From positions 67,855,922 through 67,919,921 of the forward strand of contig CP142456.1 in NCBI GenBank assembly GCA_038049695.1: a DNA stretch of 64,000 nt. The letters are read 5' to 3'. Of the stretch, positions 56,204-64,000 are shown piece after piece. Made by a program: the position numbers and the translations under genes. This DNA is from Cinnamomum chago. Lineage: Eukaryota > Streptophyta > Magnoliopsida > Laurales > Lauraceae. Each line of letters starts with the position of its first letter. Positions within the stretch are counted from its first letter, which is position 1. The notes under the pieces are model-generated. The model was not told the origin of the DNA. It did not search any database and was given only the letters and a program-made list of their open reading frames with translations.

Positions 56204-57664
56204 CTGCAATTAGGAATTCCTTATCAGATTTTCCAATAAGGCAAAGTCACGTACAAGATAATTAATCAAGCCAGTGAGATGCATGCTTTAAGTGTAATGC
56301 AAATTGAATAATAAATTAAAACTAATAAAAAAAAAACTATAAGAATTGAGTGAATGACAAAAATCCATTTGCTTAACAGAAATAAATTAATCAATATTAT
56401 ACATAATTAAATAAAATAGGGGTTTTGTCGTCCACCTTAAACTTGCTTTTTTTCCAATTTCATGACCGAAATTCAAATGTCACAAGAGTCACTTGACTCT
56501 GGTTAACATGCTTTTTTTTTTTTTTAACTTTTTCCCTCCATATCACATGATATTATGAAATTTATCAGTTTATGCACTTTCCGCAACTAGCAAGTGAGAT
56601 TTTGTTTTTATAGAAATGAAAAATGGATTTTACGAAAAGTAAATACACATCTAACCACCATTTCTTTGAACCTATTATACAGAGAGCAAAATTCCTTAGA
56701 TGTTGCATAAAAGCGATGACATCTTGAGTTAGTCCATGACATCATGAAATTTATCAGTTTTTGTAATATACACTATCCTATAATATCATGGGATCTGGGT
56801 AAAAAAAGCTAAAAAAAAAATGTTGACTACAGTCAAATGACTCTAGTGACATTAGCTGAACATTGGCAATGAAATTAGAAAAAATGGGTTTAAGGAGAAT
56901 TAATATATCAAAGCCCCAATAAAATAAAGCCCATATACAACACTTCAACAATATGTAAGCAAATATCTGCAAATTAATGTGTGATTCTTTAACACAAACT
57001 ATTTATATTTGGTAAATATATATAATGTTTGCACAGATTTAAACTTTCTTAAGCATGTTTAGTTAAATATCACATTGTTTGCTTGTATGGGAAAGTGATT
57101 ACTAAATTAACAAAATATCCTTCCACTGATGATCAAACGAAAATCTTAAGATCAGCCCACTTAAATAACATAAACAATATTGTGGGACCTCGTGAATAGT
57201 ACTATAATAATAGTGAGCCCATTTAAATGATAATGGAACCACATGAGACCAGGCCACTAGATCCAACTAATCTGTCCACCACCAATGAGACCCATTGGTG
57301 AAATATTTGAATAGTAGGTCCAAGAGAAGGATGGATGGGTTGAATGTGATGGGTGACATGGAGACATAGGGTGGTTGGGTAGGGAGGGATTTTTCTTTGT
57401 TTTGTTTCCCTTTTTTTTGGGGGGGATAAATTTAATATTTACACACCCACACATATGGTACCATTCAATTTCCATAACAATCAAAACTACAACCAAAGAT
57501 CGATCCCTTTAATTGTTTCAGTTGAGAGGGAAGTGCCTCACCACCACCGGACTACCGTTGGATTGACGAGTGAATATTCCTATGAATACTCAAGGGATAT
57601 CATAGGGGTTTTCTAAAATTTTGGCCAAAAAGTTTGTCCAGGTAGCACTACTGATATCAATAAG
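56204..57664. other. Intron-like or intergenic DNA upstream of OMT exon
   Basis: Low-GC sequence without exon-like open segments on either strand. A short duplicated phrase (CATGATATTATGAAATTTATCAGTTT at 56545 and ATGACATCATGAAATTTATCAGTTT near 56736) marks a degenerate local repeat. Nothing else is seen. Confidence 0.4.
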
Positions 57665-59590
57665 TGATAAGTCCAAAATATCACATATTTAAATAATTAA
57701 TTCATATAAATTTGTGGACTTAATTAAAATAAAATGCATTGAATTCATAGATTTTCACAAAATCATGCAATTAGACTCTTTTGGTTGAATTTAAGTAAAA
57801 ATCTCATAAAAAATGCATGTCTTGGTGAAATTATCAAATTCTGCATTTTTGGGCCCCATGCATAGTATCATTCATTTTAATAAAAATTATTATTTCTGAA
57901 TTATTTTTTTATTATTTTGTTGAAATTCAGAAATCGGGCCCCGCATGAAGGAAGAAATTAAGAAGAGCATTGAATAAAAGAAAAACTGAAAAAAAAAACC
58001 CACCATGGGACCCACACCCCTTGATCGTGAATCCCAAGGTAGGGGGACATCCAAAGTGGGTCCAACCTGTGTTGCAGAAATTCAGATTCCCTCTCTTTTA
58101 TTTGAAGTTTTTTTAGAAGATTCAAAATTTTTGAGTTTTCAAGCTAAGATGGGATGGAAATCTACGATGCTTGGTGGTCAAGAAATTAATTAAAGAAGGG
58201 AGAGGAATGAAGGAAAGAATGCAAGAAAGAGATCCAGCCATGAAGTGGTCGTCCAATGCATGGATTCTTCAAATTTCAAACGTCCAAGTGGTCCGACATC
58301 CAATTCAAGAAATCTGACTATTAGATTTACACAAATAAAATCTGATTTCTTGGATCCCACACATCTCAATTGAAAGCAAATCAAGAAGATGAGGGTGGAG
58401 CCCAGTTTTGGAATGTGTAGAAAGTTCAAAAGGAAATATTATACAGATGAGGAAACATCTCTTAAGCATTCAAATATTTGAAAAGTTTCAAATATTGAAT
58501 GGAATCTATCCAAAGGAGTCACATCCGAGACTAAGAAGAAGCCCAAAAATTTCTCACGTCCAAGACTACTTCTCTTTTCTTTGGCGTGAAACTCTCCTCT
58601 CCCCCTAATTTCTCTCTCTCCCTCTCAATCTCTAACTCCCTCATCTCTATCTTTTCTCTCACACACAACGTCCCTCTTTTTTTTTCCCTATTACTTAGGC
58701 ACAACAACTCATCTCTCTCACGAGGTTATTAATTTTTCTCTCTTTTTTCTCTTTCTTTTCTCTCCTATCTCCACTCTATCTCACGTGCATCATTCTCTCT
58801 CCCATTAATCTCTTTCCATTCTTTTCCCCCCATCATCTACATCTCTCACTCACCTATTATACGAGGCCAAAGAAGAAAGTTGATTATTTTGTGAAGGAAG
58901 AAGAAGAAGGATGGAGGGGTAGATTGGCTACTTGTAATCTAAGGAGAAAGGGTGTAAGTTGATTTATTTTTATTGATTGATTATGGGTGAGCAATTTTAA
59001 TTCAAAATCTGATTTTCAATTTATTAATCTATTTTCTTTATTTATGTCTTTTTTATGCCTTATTTTTGAATGATATATTGCATGCTTAAAGGCCGCTAAA
59101 TACTGAAAATATTAGAAGGAGACTAGAGTCTTTATGAAATTTCTCAATATTAATAAATCTGATTTTTCAGATTTTGGGTCCTTAATGAAATCGCCCATAT
59201 TTTCAGTATTTAGAAAATAACTGAATCCTGACCCTTAGATTGCAAGGCTCTCATTCAATCTTGAATTTCAATTTAATTATTTCTGAAATTTTCTTTTTAT
59301 CTCTCAAATTGGTTTTCTGATTATTTTTATGGTGGTTGCAGTTTTTAGCATAGATCTATTAGATTAGGTCTCTAGTTTAGGATTTTCTTTTTAATCGGGT
59401 TGTAATTAATTTTATTCAGATCTGTGATTTTTTTTAATTAAAGTAGGATTTGTATTTTTTTTATAGATGCTTGATAGGCTAGTACTAGTTTTCCAATAGG
59501 ACAAGTACATCGCAATCATTGGCTCCCTGTCGACCCGGTTTCACCGGTTATTACTACAATCGTGACGACCCTACACTTGGGGCACGATTA
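57665..59590 (+). repeat. 5' LTR of Athila-type element (~1.93 kb)
   Basis: Starts TGATAAGTCCAAAATATC, typical of Athila LTRs, and ends about ACGATTA shortly before the PBS. The terminal CA appears mutated, so the end is accurate to a few bases. It includes a CT-rich tract at 58560-58850. Confidence 0.7.
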
Positions 59591-59596
59591 AGTTTT

Positions 59597-59614
59597 TGGC
59601 GCCGTTTCCGGGGA
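59597..59614 (+). other. Primer binding site, tRNA-Asp type
   Basis: TGGCGCCGTTTCCGGGGA matches the PBS typical of Athila elements, with one change (T for G) from the common TGGCGCCGTTGCCGGGGA. Confidence 0.8.
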
Positions 59615-60220
59615 GCTTACAAGCGCACGAAGGTAATTGTCTAACCCTCCTTTTTAATTGCTTTATGGGTGTGGTTTAATTCTGATCATCATTGTAGATT
59701 AGGGGTAGCATGCATGGAATGCTTGGACCAGCCCTTGGACATTAAAAAGAGGAATTGAAATTCTGATTTTTAATTAAAATTGGCAAATTTCAGATCTGAA
59801 AATAAATTCTTGCTGATTTTTTTTAAATCTCATATTTTTTTCTTGAAAATTGCCTTGATTTCTTGTCCTTTTAATAGCTAGTTTAGGTAGATTATTATTG
59901 TTATTTTCTTTGGGGTTTTTAGGATTAATTTATTTACTGTTTTTTTTTTATCACTTTTGAGCCACCTAAGTTGCTGGAAAATATTCTGGAATTTTCAGAA
60001 AAAGTTTGGGGGGTAAAACCCTCCAATTTCGGCTTTTTGGCAAGGAAATTGCCTAAAAATTTGGAAACTCCAGAATTCTTTTTGGGAACTTAGTTTTCTA
60101 AGTTGTTCTTAGTTTATTTACTTTTTTTTTGTCTAAAAAAAACCTTAAAAACTAAAAAAATTAATAAAAAAAAAAGTAATCCTAAAAATTGGACACCCGC
60201 CTTTCTTGATCCCATTGTGC

Positions 60221-61705
60221 ATGAGCACAAAGTCACCACCAATTTGGTATCATGACTCATTAAAAAGATTAAAGCGAAAGGACTCTCCGATCAAGAGGTT
60301 CATTGAGATCTACGAAAATCTAGGTTCTCTTGGTTCATCTAAACCATCTAGTCTAATGGCAGAAAGTGGGAATAATAATAATAATAATAACAATGATAGA
60401 AATCAAAATGAAAATGAAAATGAAAATGGAGTGGTTAATCAAAGGGGAAGGTCTTTACGTGAATACCTACAACTTACTAGGACTACCGCACCATCATGCA
60501 TGGTTGTCCTAGCCACCGTGGGAAACTTTGAAATCAAGCCGGGTGTGATCCAATTATTGCCTAAATTCCATGGCCTTGATTCGGAAAGTGCGTACCTTCA
60601 CATAAAAGAATTTGAAGAAGTGTGCGCTACTCTCCATTTGAACAATGTTAGGGAAGATGTTATCAAATTTAGGTTATTCCCCTTCTCTTTAAAGGAAAGA
60701 GCCAAGGCATGGCTACATTCCCTTAGGGCCAACTCAATTATTACTTGGAATGATATGGTCCGCGAATTTTTGAAAAAATTCTTCACACCTCACAAAACCA
60801 ACACTTTAAGAAAACACCTCATGAATCTCAAGCAAAAAGAAAAGGAATCTTTCTTCAAGTGTTGGGAACGGTTCAATGAGCTTCTACTAGCTTGCCCACA
60901 TCATGGATTTGAAATTTGGCGCATAATTGGGCTCTTTTATGATGGAATATTAACATCAGAAATGCGCCAATTCGTTGAGATGATGTGTAATGGGGACTTC
61001 TTGAACAAAGATCCCGATGAGGCATGGGAATATCTTGGTTCTCTCGCGGAAAGTGCTCAAAATTGGGACACATCTGATGGGACCGAGCACTTAAAACAAT
61101 CAAATAACTCTAAGCGAGGGGGAATGTACCTATTGAAATATGAAGAAGATGATGTTAATGCTAGAATCACTTCCCTAACAAGAAAGATAGAGGCCATAGG
61201 ATTAGGGAAAGGAAAACAACCCGCCCCGGTGTGCGGAATTTGTGAATGCGACACCCATACTTCTGAGGATTGTCCAACAATCCCCGCATTCAGAGAGGTG
61301 TTACATGAACAGGCCAATGCTACAAATACTTACCAGAGGTCTTTCACAAATCAAATAGGTAACACGTATAACCCCAACTGGCGGAACTACCCCAATTTCA
61401 GTTGGAAAAATGGGCAAAATGCTAACCAAGCACCTATCCTCCCAAAACCTACAAATCAAGGTGGTAACTTTGTACCCCCTAATCAGGGAGTCCCACCAAC
61501 TCCTCTGCAATCTCAAAATAGGTCTTTGGAGGATTTGTTGACCAATTTTATTCAAATTCAGAACTCCATCAACCAAAGCAATCAGCAAACATTCCAAGAC
61601 TTCCAAAAAGAGGTAAGAGCCTCAATTGGCCAAATCAATAATACCCTTCAAATTAGGGAGAAAGGGGCTTTCCCAGCCCAGCCTCAACCTAATCCAAAGG
61701 GCTAA
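60221..61705 (+). pseudogene. Athila-type gag
   Basis: Start chosen at MSTKSPP (60221); MAES at 60356 is an alternative. Features in order are a poly-Asn/Asn-Glu tract (residues ~50-70), the gag core (FHGLDSESAYLHIKEFEEVC, FPFSLKERAKAWLHSL, FLKKFFTPHKT, KECF-like SFFKCWERFNELLLACPHHG), and a CCHC zinc knuckle CGICECDTHTSEDC (C-x2-C-x4-H-x4-C). A Gln/Asn-rich tail carries SLEDLLTNFIQIQNSINQSN. It ends at TAA 61703-61705. The protease ORF continues in the same frame, and the family usually has Gln at this site, so the stop is probably a C-to-T nonsense change in a gag-pol polyprotein. Confidence 0.88.
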
Positions 61706-62830
61706 TACGAAGTGGCCAACTCAGGTCCCTCTACCTCACGGCAGCAGGTTCAAGCTGTGACCACCCTTAGGAGTGGCAAAGCAATTCCAGTTGAAGATTC
61801 GAAAAAAGATAAACAACCTGCTTCCTCGGATCCAAAACTATCCCATGTTACATCTGACTCTAAGGAAGTCATGGAAGAAACTACTGATGCTAAGGAAAAT
61901 GAGGCTGAACTACCTGTGTACAAGCCTGTGGCTCCATTTCCACAACGCTTAAATCCGCCAAAACAAATGACCCCGAACCAGGAAATCTTAGATATTTTCG
62001 AAGAGGTCAAAATCAACATTCCGCTTTTGGATGCGATCAAACAGATCCCATCTTACGCAAAATTCTTGAAAGATTTATGTACAATCAAGCGTAAAATGCA
62101 TGTCCAAAAGAAAACATTCTTGACTGAGCAAATTAGTGCTATTTTAAAACAAAACACTCCCCCTAAATACAAGGATCCGGGATGCCCCACTATATCATGC
62201 ATCTTTGGAAATTTTCGGATCGAGCAAGCATTGCTTGACTTAGGGGCTAGTGTTAATCTATTGCCCTACTCGGTATACGAACAGATGGGGCTAGGTGAGC
62301 TGAAACCTACTCAAGTCACTCTCCAGCTAGCTGATAGGTCAATAAAGAAACCGAGAGGGGTAATAGAGGATGTTTTAATCCAAATCGAGAAATTCTACTT
62401 CCCAGTGGATTTTATCGTCCTGGACACACAACCAATGGCCAACCCTAGCGCACAAATTCCGGTGATATTGGGAAGATCCTTCTTGGCCACATCAAATGCA
62501 TTAATAAACTGCCGGAACGGAGTCATGAAACTTTCTTTTGGGAACATGACAATTGAATTAAATATCTTTAATGTTTGCAAACAAATGCGGGATGATGGTC
62601 CTGATGTCGAACTAGTAGATCTCATTGAATCCATTGTTCAAGAAACCCTTGAGGAGTCCTCTGACTCAAATTTTCTGGACACAATGGAATCAAGCAAGGC
62701 TTTGGCCAATTTTATAGACACCCCGAATGACACTGTTAACATAGTGAATACAACATGGAAACCTCAGTTGGAGGAGCTCGTACGGCCTGCCGACAACAAC
62801 GATACTCTCTCTCCTTTTCTCCGCATTTGA
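61706..62830 (+). CDS. Athila-type aspartic protease region
   Basis: Continues the gag frame after TAA. QAVTTLRSGKAI marks the linker typical of Athila gag-pol. LDLGASVNLLPYSVYEQMGL holds the catalytic DLGA (family D-[TSL]-GA) and VILGRSFLATSNALINCRNG the second conserved block. It ends in a stop at 62828-62830, where RT should follow, so pol is truncated. The protease catalytic motif itself is intact. Confidence 0.85.
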   Translation, partial: YEVANSGPSTSRQQVQAVTTLRSGKAIPVEDSKKDKQPASSDPKLSHVTSDSKEVMEETTDAKENEAELPVYKPVAPFPQRLNPPKQMTPNQEILDIFEEVKINIPLLDAIKQIPSYAKFLKDLCTIKRKMHVQKKTFLTEQISAILKQNTPPKYKDPGCPTISCIFGNFRIEQALLDLGASVNLLPYSVYEQMGLGELKPTQVTLQLADRSIKKPRGVIEDVLIQIEKFYFPVDFIVLDTQPMANPSAQIPVILGRSFLATSNALINCRNGVMKLSFGNMTIELNIFNVCKQMRDDGPDVELVDLIESIVQETLEESSDSNFLDTMESSKALANFIDTPNDTVNIVNTTWKPQLEELVRPADNNDTLSPFLRI

Positions 62831-64000
62831 GCCTGTTTGCCCAACAACATTTCATTAGTATGAAGAACTGAAGCCTCAACTACAAGAAGAGGCCATTATC
62901 TTTTTTCTTTGCAAGCAAACAACCCTAGGATCTAATCACCCAACAGACAGATAATAAGAAATGGAAAAGTTCCACATCAAGGATTGCATATAAAGAAAGC
63001 TCGGGCATAAAGAGACTAAATTCAGCAAAATGAAGAATCCGAGTATGAAGAAGAGATTCTTTTACCCTCTTGGGAACATTTTCTTTGAAGAACATTTTCT
63101 CCATTCCGTCTCTTAACACATAAATGGAACGAGGAAAATCCATAGATGAAAAGGCTTTCACTAGCGGTGAAAATAAATACACGATAAAGAAATGTTCACT
63201 CTATTTGTAAATGGAGCTTGCCTGTGATCAATTCAAATCCTATCACAAATGAACCACATGGGGACTCATCAATGTTTGTGACCGTAAAACTCACACATGC
63301 AAATGGTTAATAGAATTCCTAAAAATGAAAGGTGGGGATGATTTGGAAGCCCCTATCTACACCGGTGAACTGTGCTTCTAATTTTTTTTTTCCTTTTTTT
63401 ATATTGTTTGTGGGATGGGTAGTATGAGTTTTAGCTTATAATCATTGATTTTGTAATGGGTTTTGCTTTGTAAACGTTATTATTCACTTTTCATTGCACA
63501 AATCTTTTTTCACCTGATTCCTGTATTCTGAAATGTTGGATAGGTCTCTGACATGGTCAGTAGGTCAAATACAGTGTTTATTTCATTTAGAATTCCTCTG
63601 ATCTAATGCTTCCTCTGTTTTGTGGGTTTGATTGGTGCCCAATTTTTCTAACTTTCACTACTAAGAACTGATGTAGTTGTAGATTTCTCAGCTCGATATG
63701 TTTTTTGTATTGGCTTGGATATGTTTTTTGTATTTCTCAGCTCCATAGATATTTTGCAGATTTCTCAGCTCGATTGTAGTTAATATAAATCAATAGCTTA
63801 GCCTTCCACATGTGCACCTCAAGTATGTGATTCACTTGAAGAGATGAAGCATTAAGCATGAAATCCGTCTTTTGAGAGAAAGTGTAGAAGCTCAGCATTT
63901 CCAGCAACAACGCCCAAATTACCGCAGCTATATATTAATGACGTTTCTACTATTTGTTGCATATGTATGGAGAGCAAAAGTTGCAACGAAAGGATAGTTA
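62831..64000. other. Athila interior or unrelated sequence, no gene seen
   Basis: No RT, integrase or LTR sequence is recognisable. The minus-strand open frame 62925-63182 has no domain I recognise. Repeated TTTCTCAGCTCGATATGTTTT-like phrases occur at 63687-63775. The sequence after about 63380 looks AT-rich and noncoding. Confidence 0.4.

Larger units (their letters stand above)
57665..64000 (+). mobile_element. Athila-type Ty3/gypsy element, 5' part
   Basis: 5' LTR, tRNA-Asp-type PBS, ~600-bp leader, gag and protease in order. The gag, CCHC knuckle and DLGA protease fit the Athila (Tat/Athila) lineage. After the protease stop (62830) no RT, RNase H or integrase is seen up to the window end, although these should follow directly. 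The element is either internally deleted or interrupted in 62831-64000. The 3' LTR is outside the window. Confidence 0.85.

Noticed and set aside
62925-63182. Minus-strand 85-residue ORF after the Athila protease
   Set aside because: No recognisable domain and no promoter or splice context. It is kept as unassigned sequence.

Overview
This window is nuclear DNA from a flowering plant with a large, repeat-rich genome. The evidence is Ty3/gypsy chromovirus, Athila and Sirevirus-type retrotransposons, CACTA transposons of two families, plant-type spliced gene fragments (IQ67-domain protein, HD-Zip I, GH1 glucosidase, integrin-linked-type kinase, serine carboxypeptidase, beta-tubulin, glycyl-tRNA synthetase, O-methyltransferase), plant teloboxes in LTR promoters, and long AT-rich stretches between elements. 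The species cannot be read from the sequence. I see no convincing intact single-copy host gene. The only candidate for a resident gene is the last exon of an O-methyltransferase on the minus strand near 56 kb.

Layout. 1-812: 5' end of a minus-strand copia-type retrotransposon, with its LTR at 531-812, sitting in the satellite. 813-9787: about 52 copies of a GC-rich ~172-bp satellite with higher-order duplication of about 3.27 kb. 9788-9997: right terminus of a CACTA element abutting the satellite. 11494-15367: solo LTR of a chromovirus (TSD AGAAT) carrying a 27-bp minisatellite. 16308-19783: a TIR element with an internal minisatellite, split by a 2.2-kb Sirevirus-like solo LTR (17563-19760, TSD ATAAG). 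22152-52888: a four-level nest. 54190-54752: hAT-type MITE (8-bp TSD). 55901-56203: OMT exon. 57665-64000: 5' part of an Athila-type element with LTR, tRNA-Asp-type PBS, gag and protease.

The nest is the main result. CACTA-2 (22152-52888, TSD GGA) holds a dead TNP2 transposase and pieces of serine carboxypeptidase, beta-tubulin and glycyl-tRNA synthetase genes. A Sirevirus-type retrotransposon lies inside it: an extra ORF, a polypurine tract and a 3' LTR from 30820. That LTR is split by CACTA-1 (31204-51118, TSD AGT), which has no visible transposase but carries IQD, HD-Zip I, GH1, ILK-type kinase and unidentified exons. CACTA-1 in turn contains a complete-ended chromovirus (34679-46092, TSD GATGG) that has lost gag and the protease active site and has two amber codons in pol. 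The insertion order is therefore CACTA-2, Sirevirus, CACTA-1, chromovirus. Every level except the Sirevirus 5' end is supported by exact target-site duplications, and a related LTR fragment at 23.5 kb shows the empty CACTA-1 site.

No gene network or operon is present. What acts together here is transposons: gene-capturing CACTA elements, LTRs with palindrome clusters and teloboxes upstream of TATA boxes, and a satellite array touching a CACTA terminus.
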